A stretch of DNA of 64,000 nt from Sphingomonas sp. GTDB taxonomy: Bacteria; Pseudomonadota; Alphaproteobacteria; Sphingomonadales; Sphingomonadaceae. The notes under the pieces are model-generated. The model did no database searches. It worked only from the letters and a program-made list of their open reading frames with translations, and had not been told where the DNA came from. A program made the position numbers and the translations under genes. Positions 43,501 to 54,167 of the stretch are shown here, piece by piece. The stretch is taken from assembly GCA_017849555.1 (NCBI GenBank), contig JAFIGU010000088.1:39600-103599 (forward strand), given 5' to 3'. Within the stretch, counting starts at the first letter, position 1, and each line of letters starts with the position of its first letter.

Positions 43501-46500
43501 ATGCTCCGGCTCGTCAAGATCGCGCTCAGCAAGCCCTATACCTTCGTCGTGCTGGCGATCCTGATCGTCCTGTTCGGCGGCGCGGCGGCGTTCCGTACCC
43601 CGACCGACATCTTTCCCGACATCAAGATCCCGGTGATCGCCGCGGTGTGGACCTATCGCGGCCTCCCGCCCGAGGACATGGCCGGGCGGGTCGTATATTA
43701 TTACGAACGTTCGCTTTCTTCTTCGGTCAACGACATCGATCATATCGAGAGCCAGTCGCTCGCCGGGATCGCGGTGGTGAAGATCTTTTTCCGCCCGGGG
43801 GTCGATATCCGCACCGCGACCGCGCAGGTCACCGCCTTGTCGCAGACCGTGCTCAAGCAGATGCCGCCGGGCATCACCCCGCCGACGATCCTCAATTACA
43901 ATGCCTCGACAGTGCCGATCCTGCAGCTCGCATTATCCGGCAAGGGATTGTCCGAGCAAAAGATTTTCGATCTTGGGCAGAATTTCATCCGTCCCGCTCT
44001 GGCCTCGGTGCAGGGCGCCGCGATCCCTTCGCCTTATGGCGGCAAGGAGCGGCAAATCCAGGTCGATCTCGATCCGGCGCAGCTCGCCGCGCATCGCCTG
44101 TCGGCGACCGACGTTGCGGCCGCGCTCGCCGCGCAGAACCAGATCGTCCCCGCCGGCACCGCCAAGATCGGGCAATATGAATATAACCTCAAGCTCAACA
44201 ATAGCCCCTCGGCGATCGACGATCTCAACCGGCTGCCGATCAGAACAGTCGACGGCGCGACGGTGACGATCGGCGATGTCGCGCACGTTCGAGACGGATC
44301 GCCGCCGCAGCGCAATGCGGTGCGCGTCGACGGGGGCCGCGCGGTGCTGATGACGGTGCTCAAGAGCGGCTCGGCCTCGACGATCGCGATCGTCGATCAG
44401 GTGAAGGCGGTGCTGCCCAAATTGCGCGAAACCCTGCCGCCGACGCTCAAGATCGACCTGCTCGCCGATCAGTCGCTGTTCGTGAAGGCGGCGGTCTCCG
44501 GGGTGGTGCGCGAGGGCGCGATCGCCGCCGCGCTGACCAGCCTGATGATCCTGATGTTCCTTGGTTCGTGGCGCTCGACGGTGATCATCGCCGCGTCGAT
44601 CCCGCTCGCCGTGCTCGCCGCGGTCGCCGGGCTCGCCGCGGCGGGGCAGACGCTCAACATCATGACCTTGGGCGGGCTCGCACTCGCGGTCGGCATCCTC
44701 GTCGACGATGCGACGGTGACGATCGAGAATATCAACTGGCATCTCGAACGAGGCAAATCCGTGCGCCAGGCGATCCTCGACGGCGCCGAGCAGATCGTCG
44801 GCCCGGCGTTCGTCTCCTTGCTGTGCATCTGCATCGCCTTCCTGCCGATGTTCTTCCTGCCGGGGGTCGCGGGTTTCCTGTTCGCGCCGATGGCGATGGC
44901 GGTGGTGTTCGCGATGATCGCCTCGTTCGTCCTGTCGCGCACGCTCGTCCCGACGATGGGCAATTACCTGCTGCGCGATCACGCCACCGCCCACACCGCC
45001 GAGGTGATGCTGAGCCACGACGCGCAGGCCGGGCGCCCGCAAACCCGCAATCCGTTCCGTCGTTTCCAGCACGCTTTCGAGACCCGCTTCGAGCATGTGC
45101 GCGGCTATTATGTCGAGGTGCTGGCCTTCGCACTGGCGCGCCGCAAGCCGTTCGTGATCGGCTTCATGGCGGTGGTGTTGCTGTCGTTCGCGCTCGCGCC
45201 GATGCTCGGGCGGACCTTCTTCCCGACGGTCGATTCGGGCCAGATCAACCTCCACGTCCGCGCGCCGGTCGGCACCCGGCTGGAGGAGACCGCGGCGCTG
45301 TTCGATCATATCGAGGATCGCATCCGCCAGATCGTCCCTCCCGATCAACTCGACGCGATCGTCGACAATATCGGCCTGCCGGTCAGCGGCATCAACCGCG
45401 CTTATTCGAACACCGGCGGGGTCGGCCCGCAGGACGGCGACATCATGATCACGCTGAAGGAAGGCCATGCGCCGACCGCCGGCTTCACCCGCACCTTGCG
45501 CCGCGCGCTGCCCGCCGCCTTCCCCGGCTCGACCTTCTCCTTCCTGCCCGCCGATATCGTCAGCCAGATTCTCAATTTCGGCGCCCCCGCCCCGATCGAC
45601 GTGCAGATCGCCGGGCCGGACGTGAAGGGTGGCGCGGCCTATGCGCGGATGCTCGCCGCGCGGCTCGCGCGCGTCCCCGGCATCGCCGACGTCCGCGTGC
45701 AACAGGCGGACAATTATCCCGAGCTCGGCTTCGACGTCGATCGCGCGCAGGCCGATCGGCTGGGGATCACCGAGAATGACGTGACGCGCAACCTGTCGGT
45801 CGATCTCGCCGGCAGCTTCCAGATCGCGCCGACCTTCTGGCTCAACCCCAAGAACGGCGTTTCCTATCCGATCGTGGTGCAGGCGCCGCAATATCGCACC
45901 GAGAGCATGGCGCAGCTCACCAACCTGCCGGTCTCGGGCGCCAAGCCGGGGACGTTCCAGGTGCTCGGCGCACTCGGCACGCTGCATCGCGAGATCAGCC
46001 CGGCGGTGGTGTCGCATTATGCGGTGCAGCCGGTGTTCGACATCTATGCGACGACGCAGGGTCGCGATCTCGGCGCGGTGGCGGGGGACATCCAGAAGGT
46101 GCTCGATGCCACCCACGGCGCCCTGCCCAAGGGCGCGAAGGTCGCACTGCGCGGGCAGGTCGAGACGATGAACACCGCCTTCACCGGGCTGTTCATCGGG
46201 CTCGCCGGGGCGATCGTGCTGATCTACCTGCTCATCGTCGTCAATTTCCAGAGCTGGCTCGATCCGTTCGTGATCGTGACCGCGCTGCCCGCCGCGCTCG
46301 CCGGGATCGTATGGATGCTGTTCGCCACCCATACCCCGCTATCGGTACCGGCGCTGACCGGCGCGATCATGTGCATGGGCGTCGCCACCGCCAATTCGGT
46401 GCTGGTGGTGAGTTTCGCCCGTGAACGGCTCGCCGCCAGCGGCAATGCCTCGCGCGCCGCCGCCGAGGCCGGCGCGACCCGCTTCCGCCCGGTGCTGATG

Positions 46501-46719
46501 ACCGCACTCGCGATGATCATCGGGATGGCGCCGATGGCACTCGGCCTCGGCGAGGGCGGGGAGCAGAATGCCCCGCTCGGCCGCGCGGTGATCGGTGGGC
46601 TGATCTGCGCGACGATCGCAACGCTCGTCTTCGTCCCCGTCGTCTTTGCGATGGTCCACGGCCGCAAGGAGCACGCGGCCGCCACGCCCGAACCTGTCGG
46701 AGAACCGATCCATGCATGA
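43501..46719 (+). CDS. RND efflux pump inner-membrane transporter (HAE1-type)
   Basis: A 1072-aa proton-driven pump. Twelve helices in two repeats with large periplasmic loops after the first and seventh. The start FRTPTDIFPDIKIPVIAAVW is the family opening. GILVDDATVTIENINWHLER in the fourth helix holds the Asp pair for proton transfer. GRTFFPTVDSGQINLHVRAP begins the second half, and GAIMCMGVATANSVLVVSFA and ALAMIIGMAPMALGLGEGGE close it. The overlap with the adaptor gene (8 bases) shows coupling. The order pump-adaptor-outer channel differs from the more common adaptor-first order. Confidence 0.94.
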   Translation: MLRLVKIALSKPYTFVVLAILIVLFGGAAAFRTPTDIFPDIKIPVIAAVWTYRGLPPEDMAGRVVYYYERSLSSSVNDIDHIESQSLAGIAVVKIFFRPGVDIRTATAQVTALSQTVLKQMPPGITPPTILNYNASTVPILQLALSGKGLSEQKIFDLGQNFIRPALASVQGAAIPSPYGGKERQIQVDLDPAQLAAHRLSATDVAAALAAQNQIVPAGTAKIGQYEYNLKLNNSPSAIDDLNRLPIRTVDGATVTIGDVAHVRDGSPPQRNAVRVDGGRAVLMTVLKSGSASTIAIVDQVKAVLPKLRETLPPTLKIDLLADQSLFVKAAVSGVVREGAIAAALTSLMILMFLGSWRSTVIIAASIPLAVLAAVAGLAAAGQTLNIMTLGGLALAVGILVDDATVTIENINWHLERGKSVRQAILDGAEQIVGPAFVSLLCICIAFLPMFFLPGVAGFLFAPMAMAVVFAMIASFVLSRTLVPTMGNYLLRDHATAHTAEVMLSHDAQAGRPQTRNPFRRFQHAFETRFEHVRGYYVEVLAFALARRKPFVIGFMAVVLLSFALAPMLGRTFFPTVDSGQINLHVRAPVGTRLEETAALFDHIEDRIRQIVPPDQLDAIVDNIGLPVSGINRAYSNTGGVGPQDGDIMITLKEGHAPTAGFTRTLRRALPAAFPGSTFSFLPADIVSQILNFGAPAPIDVQIAGPDVKGGAAYARMLAARLARVPGIADVRVQQADNYPELGFDVDRAQADRLGITENDVTRNLSVDLAGSFQIAPTFWLNPKNGVSYPIVVQAPQYRTESMAQLTNLPVSGAKPGTFQVLGALGTLHREISPAVVSHYAVQPVFDIYATTQGRDLGAVAGDIQKVLDATHGALPKGAKVALRGQVETMNTAFTGLFIGLAGAIVLIYLLIVVNFQSWLDPFVIVTALPAALAGIVWMLFATHTPLSVPALTGAIMCMGVATANSVLVVSFARERLAASGNASRAAAEAGATRFRPVLMTALAMIIGMAPMALGLGEGGEQNAPLGRAVIGGLICATIATLVFVPVVFAMVHGRKEHAAATPEPVGEPIHA

Positions 46720-47869
46720 TGTGACCATTCCGGCGGCGGCCCCGCGCGGGCTGAAGCGGGCGGGGATCGTCGCTGCACTGATCGCGGCCGGGGTGGTCGC
46801 TGCGGGGGTGGTGGCGCGCGGCCACGATGTCGACACCGCGACGCATGTCTCCGATGTGCAGTCGATCCCCACCGTCCATCTGATCACGGTGAAGGGCGAC
46901 ACCGCCGCCGATACGCTCGACCTTCCCGGCACGATGCAGGCGTGGAATGCGGCCAAGCTCTATGCGCGGGTTTCGGGCTATGTCCGTGGCTGGGCGAAGG
47001 ATATCGGCGCCGAAGTAGCGGCGGGCACCCCGCTCGGCACGATCGACACCCCCGAGCTCGATCAGCAGATCAACGAGGCGCGCGCCGCCGTTGCCAGCGC
47101 GCGGGCGCATGCCGGGCTGGCGCGGAGCACCGCATTGCGCTGGAACGACCTGCTCACCACCGCATCGGTCTCCAAGCAGGAGGCCGACGAAAAGAACGGC
47201 GATCTTGCGGTCCGCCTCGCCGCGGTAAAGGAGGCGGAGGCCGCGCTCGGCCGGTTGCAGGCGATGAAGTCCTTCGCGGTGGTCCGCGCGCCCTTCGCCG
47301 GGGTGGTGACAGCGCGCAACGCCGATATCGGCGATCTCGTCGGCCCCGGCAGCGGCGGCACCCAACAGCCGATGTTCGCAGTCGCCGATACACGGCGGAT
47401 CCGCGTCTATGTCAGCGTGCCGCAGGCCGATTCCGCCGCGATCCACCCCGGCATGGCAGCGACGCTGACCGTCCCCGCCTTCCCCGGCCGCAATTTCCCC
47501 GCGCATGTCACCGGCGCATCGGGCGCGGTCGATGCACAGAGCGGCGCCTTCCAGGTCGAGCTGCAGGCCGACAATCCCGGCAATCTCCTCAAGCCTGGCG
47601 GCTTTGCGCGCGTGGTATTCGACCTGCCGGGACAGGCCGGCGGGGTCGAGGTGCCGTCGGGCGTGCTCCTGTTCCGCGCCGGGGGCAGCGAGGTCGCGAC
47701 GGTCGATGCGGGCGGGCATATCCGGCTGCGGCATGTCCAGATCGGGCTCGATCGCGGGCAGACGGTACAGATCCGCGCCGGGCTCTCCGCCGGAGAGAGG
47801 ATCGTCGATAATCCGCCGGACTCGCTCGCCGAAGGCGAATTGGTCCGCGTCGGAGGTGCGCGTGGCTAA
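46712..47869 (+). CDS. RND efflux periplasmic adaptor (membrane fusion protein)
   Basis: A 385-aa adaptor linking pump and outer-membrane channel. One N-terminal helix (LKRAGIVAALIAAGVVAAGV) anchors it. The lipoyl halves are TLDLPGTMQAWNAAKLYARV with SGYVRGWAKDIGAEVAAGTP and KSFAVVRAPFAGVVTARNAD, enclosing a coiled-coil hairpin (about residues 110-180). The beta-barrel domain has RRIRVYVSVPQADSAAIHPG. The C-terminus ends the membrane-proximal domain. I chose ATG 46712, inside the end of the pump gene. It overlaps the channel gene by 8 bases. Confidence 0.93.
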   Translation: MHDVTIPAAAPRGLKRAGIVAALIAAGVVAAGVVARGHDVDTATHVSDVQSIPTVHLITVKGDTAADTLDLPGTMQAWNAAKLYARVSGYVRGWAKDIGAEVAAGTPLGTIDTPELDQQINEARAAVASARAHAGLARSTALRWNDLLTTASVSKQEADEKNGDLAVRLAAVKEAEAALGRLQAMKSFAVVRAPFAGVVTARNADIGDLVGPGSGGTQQPMFAVADTRRIRVYVSVPQADSAAIHPGMAATLTVPAFPGRNFPAHVTGASGAVDAQSGAFQVELQADNPGNLLKPGGFARVVFDLPGQAGGVEVPSGVLLFRAGGSEVATVDAGGHIRLRHVQIGLDRGQTVQIRAGLSAGERIVDNPPDSLAEGELVRVGGARG

Positions 47870-49283
47870 ACGCAGGTTGACCGCGATCGTCGCCGCCTGC
47901 GCGATCGGCGGGTGCTCGATGGCGCCCGCCTACCACCCGCCCGTCATCGCGGCGCCGGCGCATTTCAAGGAAGATGCGACGTGGAAGCCGGCCGATCAGG
48001 CCGCGGCGCTCCCGACGCAATGGTGGCGCCTGCTCGGCGACGCCGAGCTCAATATGCTCGAACAACGCATCGACACCGCCAACCCCACGCTGGCGATCGC
48101 GCTGGCGCGTTACGATCGCGCACGCGCCGATCTGCGCGAGGCGCGCGCCGCCGGGCTACCGCATATCGGCGTCGGCGCCAATCTGACCAGCAACCGCCAG
48201 TCGGACAACCGCCCGTTGCGGGGTGCGCATCAGCCCGATCTCTATGGTGCTGAGACGATCGGCGGATCGATCGACTTCGACCCCGATCTGTGGGGCCGGG
48301 TGCGCAATTCGGTCGCCGCAGGCAAGGCCGAGGCGGAGGCGAGCCGCGATCTGATGGCCGATGTCCGGCTCAGCCTGCAGACCCAGCTCGCGCTGACCTA
48401 TATCCGGCTGCGCGGGCAGGATCGCGAGCTGGCGCTGCTCCGCCAGACGGTCGCGGCCTATAACCAGGCGGATCAGCTGGTGCAGCGCCGCTTCACCGGC
48501 GGGATCGCCTCCGGGGTCGATACCGCGCGCGCCGGATCATTGCTGGAAGAGGCGCGCGCGCAGACCGAAGACGTCCGCGCCGCTCGCGCGCTCACCGAAC
48601 ATGCCATCGCCAGCCTGACCGGCAATCCCGCCTCGGCTTTCTCGCTGCCCGAAGCGGCGACGATATTCGCCCTGCCCGCGGTGCCGATCGGCCTGCCCTC
48701 CACCCTGCTCCAGCGCCGCCCGGATGTCGCCGCCGCCGAGCGCGAGATGGCGGCGGCCAATGCGCGGATCGGGGTGGCGAAGGCGGCCTTCTTCCCCGCG
48801 ATCACCCTGGGTGGATCGGGAGGCTTCCAGAATACCGCGCTCGCCGGGCTGATCGCCGCGCCCAATCTCTTCTGGTCGATCGGGCCCAGCATCGCGCTCA
48901 GCCTGTTCGACGGCGGGAAACGCCATGCCCAGCTTGCGGCGGCACGTGCGGAATGGGCCGAGACGACCGCGCGCTATCGCGCGATATCGCTGGGTGCGTT
49001 CCAGGATGTCGAGGATCAGCTCGCCTTGCTCAACCACCTCGGCACCGAGCAGGCGGCGGAGGAAAGGGCAGCGGCCGACGCCGAACAGGCGCAGGCGATC
49101 GCGCTCAACCGCTATGTGAAGGGCGCGGCGACCTATCTCGACGTGGTGACGGCGCAGACGGCCGCGCTCAGGATGCGCGAAACCGCTTTGTCACTCGAAA
49201 CGCGGCGGGTGCAGGCCGCGGTCGGGTTGATCCGCGCCACCGGCGGGGGGTGGTCCAGGCCGGCGACCGACCGACATAGCTGA
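47862..49283 (+). CDS. Outer-membrane efflux lipoprotein (NodT/OprM family)
   Basis: A 473-aa TolC-like channel. The N-terminus MAKRRLTAIVAACAIGGC (GTG start) ends in a lipobox (IGGC), so the protein is lipid-anchored. PTQWWRLLGDAELNMLEQRI, GGSIDFDPDLWGRVRNSVAA, DVRLSLQTQLALTYIRLRGQ and the second-repeat PSTLLQRRPDVAAAEREMAA and LFDGGKRHAQLAAARAEW are family blocks of the two alpha-barrel repeats. GGAGG precedes the GTG at 47862. It completes the tripartite pump. Confidence 0.93.
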   Translation: MAKRRLTAIVAACAIGGCSMAPAYHPPVIAAPAHFKEDATWKPADQAAALPTQWWRLLGDAELNMLEQRIDTANPTLAIALARYDRARADLREARAAGLPHIGVGANLTSNRQSDNRPLRGAHQPDLYGAETIGGSIDFDPDLWGRVRNSVAAGKAEAEASRDLMADVRLSLQTQLALTYIRLRGQDRELALLRQTVAAYNQADQLVQRRFTGGIASGVDTARAGSLLEEARAQTEDVRAARALTEHAIASLTGNPASAFSLPEAATIFALPAVPIGLPSTLLQRRPDVAAAEREMAAANARIGVAKAAFFPAITLGGSGGFQNTALAGLIAAPNLFWSIGPSIALSLFDGGKRHAQLAAARAEWAETTARYRAISLGAFQDVEDQLALLNHLGTEQAAEERAAADAEQAQAIALNRYVKGAATYLDVVTAQTAALRMRETALSLETRRVQAAVGLIRATGGGWSRPATDRHS

Positions 49284-49571
49284 TCGGCCGCACGGCTCGC
49301 GGCCGTCAGACAACTCTACCCTGATTCCCGTCTGAAAGCGGCCTGGTCGTAGTCCACGTACAAGCCGTATTTCGGCGCAGAACCAGCCGCCCGCGCAGAA
49401 CTGTAACGCCAGAAACGAACGCTCGCCCCTATCCGGAACGTGCCGTCCCCTAGTCCGCCGCTGATTGACTGACCCTGGTCGGGAACCGTGGCAATGAAAC
49501 ATGAGCATCACTGATAGCGCAATGCCTTCGGCATCAAGATTAGCCCCTTCGCCGCAGGGCCATCGTTTCTA
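49284..49571. other. Gap with a hairpin after the efflux operon
   Basis: CGGCCGC (49285-49291) and GCGGCCG (49299-49305) form a perfect 7-bp stem right after the channel stop, a likely end of the efflux transcript. The rest to the convergent XdhC gene shows no gene. Confidence 0.5.
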
Positions 49572-50492
49572 TCAACTCTGTCCATTGAATCGCGCGACGA
49601 TCGCGGCTGCGATGGAAAGCGCGATCTCTGCCGGCCCGATCGCACCGATATCCAACCCCACCGGTGCATCGATACGGTCAAGCATAAGCGAAGATACCCC
49701 CGTTGCCGCCAGTCGCTCGCGCCGCGCCACGTGGCTGCGGCGGCTGCCGAGCGCGCCGACATAACCCGCGCCGGCAGCGAGCGCCGCGATCAGTGCCGGA
49801 TCGTCGATCTTGGGATCGTGGCTCAGCGCGACGACGGCCGTCGCCGGGCCCGGGTGATAAGCGGCGACGGCATCATCCGGCCAGCGATCGTCGAGCGTCG
49901 TCTCGGGAAAACGTTCCTCGGTGAGAAACCTGCCGCGCGGATCGATCACCACCGTCGCGATGCCGAGCGACCGCGCCAGCGCGACCAGCGATTGCGCAAT
50001 CTGCACCGCGCCGACGATCAGCAGCCGACGGGGTGCGTCATAACGATTGACGAACGCTTCGCCGGCCACAGGCTCGACGCTGCTTGTTCCGCTCGCAAGG
50101 TCGGTAAATATGTCCAGCGGACGCCCTTCGGCGCGCGCCGCGCCGATCTGCTCGAACAGGTCGGGCGGAAAGCCTTGCGCCGTTACCGGCTGCACCAGAA
50201 CCGAGATCTGGCCGCCGCACGGCAGACCGACCTCCCACGCATTCGCGTCCGCCACCCCATAATGTTTTAGTTGGAACGGGGCGCCCGCGATCACCCGTGC
50301 GGCGGTATCGAGGATATCGCCCTCCACGCATCCGCCGGAAACCGATCCCTCGAACCGGCCATCGGCATGGACGAGCATATGGCTGCCGCGCGGGCGCGGG
50401 GCGGAGCCCCAGGTGGAGATAACCGTCGCCAGCGCCATCGGCGCGTCCTTCCATGCCCGGGCGGCGGCAAGAACAGCATCATTGTCGGCCAT
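49572..50492 (-). CDS. XdhC-family molybdenum cofactor chaperone (PaoD-like)
   Basis: A 306-aa protein that loads sulfurated molybdenum cofactor into the oxidoreductase encoded just upstream. The XdhC N-domain has ALATVISTWGSAPRPRGSHM and GSVSGGCVEGDILDTAARVI (about residues 19-69). The C-terminal NAD-like fold has LLIVGAVQIAQSLVALARSL and VVALSHDPKIDDPALIAALA then GYVGALGSRRSHVARRERLA. The ATG overlaps the stop of the large subunit gene by one base. The gene order FeS, FAD, Mo subunit, chaperone equals that of E. coli paoABCD. Confidence 0.92.
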   Translation of the reverse strand: MADNDAVLAAARAWKDAPMALATVISTWGSAPRPRGSHMLVHADGRFEGSVSGGCVEGDILDTAARVIAGAPFQLKHYGVADANAWEVGLPCGGQISVLVQPVTAQGFPPDLFEQIGAARAEGRPLDIFTDLASGTSSVEPVAGEAFVNRYDAPRRLLIVGAVQIAQSLVALARSLGIATVVIDPRGRFLTEERFPETTLDDRWPDDAVAAYHPGPATAVVALSHDPKIDDPALIAALAAGAGYVGALGSRRSHVARRERLAATGVSSLMLDRIDAPVGLDIGAIGPAEIALSIAAAIVARFNGQS

Positions 50493-52690
50493 CAGATCGG
50501 CGGTAGCCCCTTGAGAAGTTTGTCCGGCGTGATCGGCATGTCGCGCACGCGCACGCCGCACGCATCGAAGACGGCATTGGCGACCGCGGCGCCCGCACCG
50601 GAAATGCCGAGCTCCCCGATCCCTTTCGCGCCGACCGGATTGGCGTGCCGGTCGACCTCCTCGACGAACCACGCCTCGATCTGCGGCACGTCGGCATTGG
50701 TGGGGATGTGATATTCGCCGAAATCGCGGTTGGCGATCGCGCCGGTGCGCGGGTCGATATGGAGCTCCTCATGCAAGGCGTAGCCGAGGCCCCAGATCAT
50801 CCCGCCGATCGCCTGGCTGCGCGCCGTCTTGTGATTGAGGATACGCCCGCAATCGAACACGCCGAGCATCCGCTTCACGCGCACCTCGCCCGTCACCGCA
50901 TTGACCCATGCCTCGCAGAATTGCGCGCCATGCGCAGCCTGGCTGAAGCGGCGGTTGTTCGCGCCGGGATGGATCGTGCCGATCGCGACAATTGGCGTAT
51001 CGCCGACCAAGTCGCCCAGCGGCACGCGGCGATTGCCCGCGATGACGTGGCCGTCCTTGAGCGTCATTTCCTCCGGCGTCGCGCCCATCGCGGCGGCGAG
51101 CGAGCGCACGATATCGTCGCAGGCGAGCGCCACCGACGAGGCGGACGAGGCTGCGCCAAACGAGCCGCCCGATCCGGCGCCGGTCGGGAAATCGCTGTCG
51201 CCCAGCCGCACGTCGACCGATTCGACCGGCAGCCCCAGCGCCTCGCCCGCAACTTGCGCAAGGATCGTATAAGTTCCGGTGCCGAGATCGGTCATGTCGC
51301 TTTCGACTATCGCGCGGCCCTCGCCGGTCAGCGTCACGCGCGCGCTCGAATCCGCCAGAAAATTGACGCGCGCGGCGGTGGCGACACCGTGGCCGACGAG
51401 CCACTCGCCTTCGCGGCGCCGCTCGCGCCTGTCCCAGCCGAACCGGCGCGCGCCCTCGTCGAAACATTCGATCAGCCGGCGCGACGAGAAAGGGCGGCCG
51501 GTCGTCGGATCGCGCTCCGGCTCGTTGCGCCGGCGCAATTCGATCGGATCGAGCCCCAGTTCGCGCGCCAGCTCGTCCATCGCGCATTCCAGCGCGATCA
51601 TGCCGACGGCCTCGCCCGGCGCACGGACCGGGCCATGCGCGACGAGATTCACCGGGGCCACGCGCGTCGTGAAACTGCGATGCTCGCCGCGATAGAGCGC
51701 GATCGCGCCGAGCGGCACCGGCTCGAACGAATTGGCGCCGACCTTCTGGCTGACAAGGCTATCCTGCCCATAGCCAATCAGCCGCCCTTGCGCGTCCGCC
51801 GCCAGCCGGATGCGCTGATAGGTGTCCGACCGGCCATAACAGGCGTGGAAGATCTGCGCCCGCGCAAGCGCGACCTTCACCGGCCGCCCCAGTCGTTTGG
51901 CCGCCACCGCCGCCAGCAGCGCATCCGCGCTGACATTCTTGCCGCCGAAACCCCCGCCGATGAACGGCGAGATCAGCCTGATATCCTCCGGCGCGATACC
52001 CAGCGAATTGGCAAGCACCGGCCGCGCCTGACGGAATATCTGCATCGAACAGCGCAACGTCAGCTTGTCGCCATGCCATTCGGCGATCGTGCCATGCGGT
52101 TCCATCGCGGCATGAACCTGACGCGGGGTGGAATAATCGACGTCCAGCGCCACCGCCGCCTCGGCCATCGCGCGATCGAGATCGCCCTTGACGATATTGG
52201 GGAGCAGCGCGCCTTCCGGCGGCCCGAAGGCATCGCCTTCGCCGTCGCGGGTCGCGAACACGCCGTCCTCCGTCGTACAGGTGACGATCACCGCGCGCGC
52301 CGCGGCACGCGCCGCCTCGAAGCTTTCCGCGATCGCGACGCCGACAATCTCGCCCCAGCTGTCGATCGTCCCGTCATAGGGCTGCACGCGATCCTGCCCG
52401 AATACCGGCGTCTGGCGGGGAAGCGCCTCATCCCCGGCATAGATTGCGAGCACGCCGGGCATGGCCTCGGCATTGGCGGTATCGAACGCCACGACACGCC
52501 CCTTGCCGACCGGTGCGGTGATCGCCACGCCCCACACCAGATGCTCGAGCCGATGCTCCAGCGCATAGCGGGCAGCGCCCGTCACCTTGGCGGGGCCGTC
52601 GATCCGGTCGAGCGGACGACCGAGGATGCCCTGCACCCCGCGATCGAGCGCGAGGCCGGCGTGCGCCTCGTCCATGCGATATTCGGTCAT
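50492..52690 (-). CDS. Molybdopterin-binding large subunit, PaoC-like aldehyde oxidoreductase
   Basis: A 732-aa subunit of the xanthine oxidase family carrying the Mo site. It has [20 protein letters not shown] at the N-terminus, [20 protein letters not shown] and [20 protein letters not shown] for cofactor binding, and [40 protein letters not shown] follows. The C-terminal [20 protein letters not shown] carries the active-site Glu (GELG). The ATG at 52690 overlaps the FAD-subunit stop. It oxidises probably aldehydes, given the paoABCD-like gene order, but purine or aromatic substrates cannot be excluded. Confidence 0.92.
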   Translation of the reverse strand: MTEYRMDEAHAGLALDRGVQGILGRPLDRIDGPAKVTGAARYALEHRLEHLVWGVAITAPVGKGRVVAFDTANAEAMPGVLAIYAGDEALPRQTPVFGQDRVQPYDGTIDSWGEIVGVAIAESFEAARAAARAVIVTCTTEDGVFATRDGEGDAFGPPEGALLPNIVKGDLDRAMAEAAVALDVDYSTPRQVHAAMEPHGTIAEWHGDKLTLRCSMQIFRQARPVLANSLGIAPEDIRLISPFIGGGFGGKNVSADALLAAVAAKRLGRPVKVALARAQIFHACYGRSDTYQRIRLAADAQGRLIGYGQDSLVSQKVGANSFEPVPLGAIALYRGEHRSFTTRVAPVNLVAHGPVRAPGEAVGMIALECAMDELARELGLDPIELRRRNEPERDPTTGRPFSSRRLIECFDEGARRFGWDRRERRREGEWLVGHGVATAARVNFLADSSARVTLTGEGRAIVESDMTDLGTGTYTILAQVAGEALGLPVESVDVRLGDSDFPTGAGSGGSFGAASSASSVALACDDIVRSLAAAMGATPEEMTLKDGHVIAGNRRVPLGDLVGDTPIVAIGTIHPGANNRRFSQAAHGAQFCEAWVNAVTGEVRVKRMLGVFDCGRILNHKTARSQAIGGMIWGLGYALHEELHIDPRTGAIANRDFGEYHIPTNADVPQIEAWFVEEVDRHANPVGAKGIGELGISGAGAAVANAVFDACGVRVRDMPITPDKLLKGLPPI

Positions 52691-53655
52691 TGTGTCAAAT
52701 CCCGAAGCGCGGCGATCAGCAGACGGCGCGCGAGCGGCATCTTGAAATCGTTGTGGCCGGATCCTCGCGCCTCGCCGAGCAATATGTCCGCCGCAGCGGC
52801 AAAGACTTCGACGCTCGGTTCCCGGCCGATCAGCGCGGCTTCCACTGCCGGATCGCGCCACGGTCGCGGCGCGAGGCCGCCGAAGGCCAGCGCCGCATGA
52901 GCGATCCGCCCGTCGGTCACCTTCACCAGCGCCGCGAGCGAGACCAGCGCAAAGGCATAAGAGGCGCGGTCGCGTACCTTGCGATAGAGGTGTCGCGCAC
53001 CGGCGACCGGTGGCGGCAATTCGACATGGGTAATGAGTTCGCCGGGCTCGAGGACGGTTTCGATTTGCGGCGTGCTTCCCGGCAGGCGGTAGAAATCCGC
53101 GATCGGCAACCGCCGGCACACTCCGCCGGGCATGAGCGTGACGATAACCGCATTCAGCGCCTGCATCGCGACCGGCATGTCGCCGGGATGCGTGGCGATA
53201 CAATCGTCGCTGGTCCCCAGCACGGCGTGGATACGGTTGAAGCCGCCGCGCGCGTCGCACCCAGCGCCCGGCGAACGCTTGTTGCAGCACGCGGCGGTGT
53301 CATAGAAATAATAGCAGCGGGTGCGCTGGAGCAGATTGCCGCCGGTCGTCGCCTTGTTGCGGAGCTGCCCGGAAGCACCAGCGAGCAGCGCGCGGCTCAG
53401 CACCTCGTAACGCTCGATCACGCGGCGGTCGGCGGCGAGATCGCTGTTCGGCACCAATGCGCCGATCGTCAGCCCGCCATCGGCGCGGTCCTCGATCCGC
53501 GCGAGATCGAGCCGGCTGATGTCGATCAGCCGCTCGGGGGTCTCCACCTCCAACCGCATCAGATCGATGAGATTGGTGCCACCGGCGATGAAGCGCCCGC
53601 CAGCCGCGACCGCTGCTTGCGGGCTATCCGCACGCGTGAAGTCGAACGCTCTCAC
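52687..53655 (-). CDS. FAD-binding medium subunit with extra [4Fe-4S] site, PaoB-like
   Basis: A 322-aa flavoprotein passing electrons from the Fe-S subunits. [20 protein letters not shown] (about 17-36) and [20 protein letters not shown] (about 103-122) bind FAD. Cys 114, 123, 124, 133 and 152 ([28 protein letters not shown]) match the insertion that carries a [4Fe-4S] cluster in E. coli PaoB and is absent in most xanthine dehydrogenases. This is the main reason for calling the complex PaoABC-like. It overlaps both neighbours by four bases. Confidence 0.92.
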   Translation of the reverse strand: MRAFDFTRADSPQAAVAAGGRFIAGGTNLIDLMRLEVETPERLIDISRLDLARIEDRADGGLTIGALVPNSDLAADRRVIERYEVLSRALLAGASGQLRNKATTGGNLLQRTRCYYFYDTAACCNKRSPGAGCDARGGFNRIHAVLGTSDDCIATHPGDMPVAMQALNAVIVTLMPGGVCRRLPIADFYRLPGSTPQIETVLEPGELITHVELPPPVAGARHLYRKVRDRASYAFALVSLAALVKVTDGRIAHAALAFGGLAPRPWRDPAVEAALIGREPSVEVFAAAADILLGEARGSGHNDFKMPLARRLLIAALRDLTQ

Positions 53656-54167
53656 GCCGCCTGCTCCGACTCGATCGACGCAGCGTGAGCCTCGCGGATC
53701 GCGTCGACGATATTGGGATAGGCCGAACAGCGGCAGAGATTGCCGCTCATCCGCTCGGAAATCTCGTCGTCATCGAATATCGGGCGCGCAAGATCGGCGG
53801 ATGCGTGGCTCGGCCAGCCGCGCGCCACCTCGTCCAGCATCCCGACCGCGGAGCATATCTGGCCCGGTGTGCAATAGCCGCATTGATAGCCGTCGTGCCG
53901 GACGAACGCCGCCTGCATCGGATGGAGATCGTCGATCGTCCCGAGGCCCTCGATCGTCACGATCTCATCGTCCTGGTGCATCACCGCCAGCGTGAGACAG
54001 GCATTGATCCGCCGCCCGTTGACGAGAATGGTGCACGCCCCGCACTGGCCGTGATCGCACCCCTTCTTGCTTCCGGCGAGGCCGAGATGCTCGCGCAGCA
54101 GATCGAGCAACGATGTGCGGACGTCGATATCCGCATCATATTGCATCCCGTTGATCGTAAAGTGCAT
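53652..54167 (-). CDS. [2Fe-2S] small subunit, PaoA-like
   Basis: A 171-aa subunit with two [2Fe-2S] clusters. The plant-type ferredoxin site is [16 protein letters not shown] with a later Cys in INACL; the second site is [14 protein letters not shown] and [17 protein letters not shown] chose the ATG at 54167 because GGAGGG lies just upstream. Unlike E. coli PaoA there is no long twin-arginine leader, even using the upstream in-frame ATGs at 54191 or 54218, so this complex is probably cytoplasmic. First gene of a four-gene operon. Confidence 0.92.
   Translation of the reverse strand: MHFTINGMQYDADIDVRTSLLDLLREHLGLAGSKKGCDHGQCGACTILVNGRRINACLTLAVMHQDDEIVTIEGLGTIDDLHPMQAAFVRHDGYQCGYCTPGQICSAVGMLDEVARGWPSHASADLARPIFDDDEISERMSGNLCRCSAYPNIVDAIREAHAASIESEQAA

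Noticed and set aside
43933-46332. 799-codon open frame on the minus strand
   Set aside because: Antisense of the RND pump gene. The plus-strand product has all family motifs; this frame shows only biased composition.
50645-52900. 751-codon open frame on the plus strand
   Set aside because: Antisense of the molybdopterin subunit gene, with no recognisable domain.
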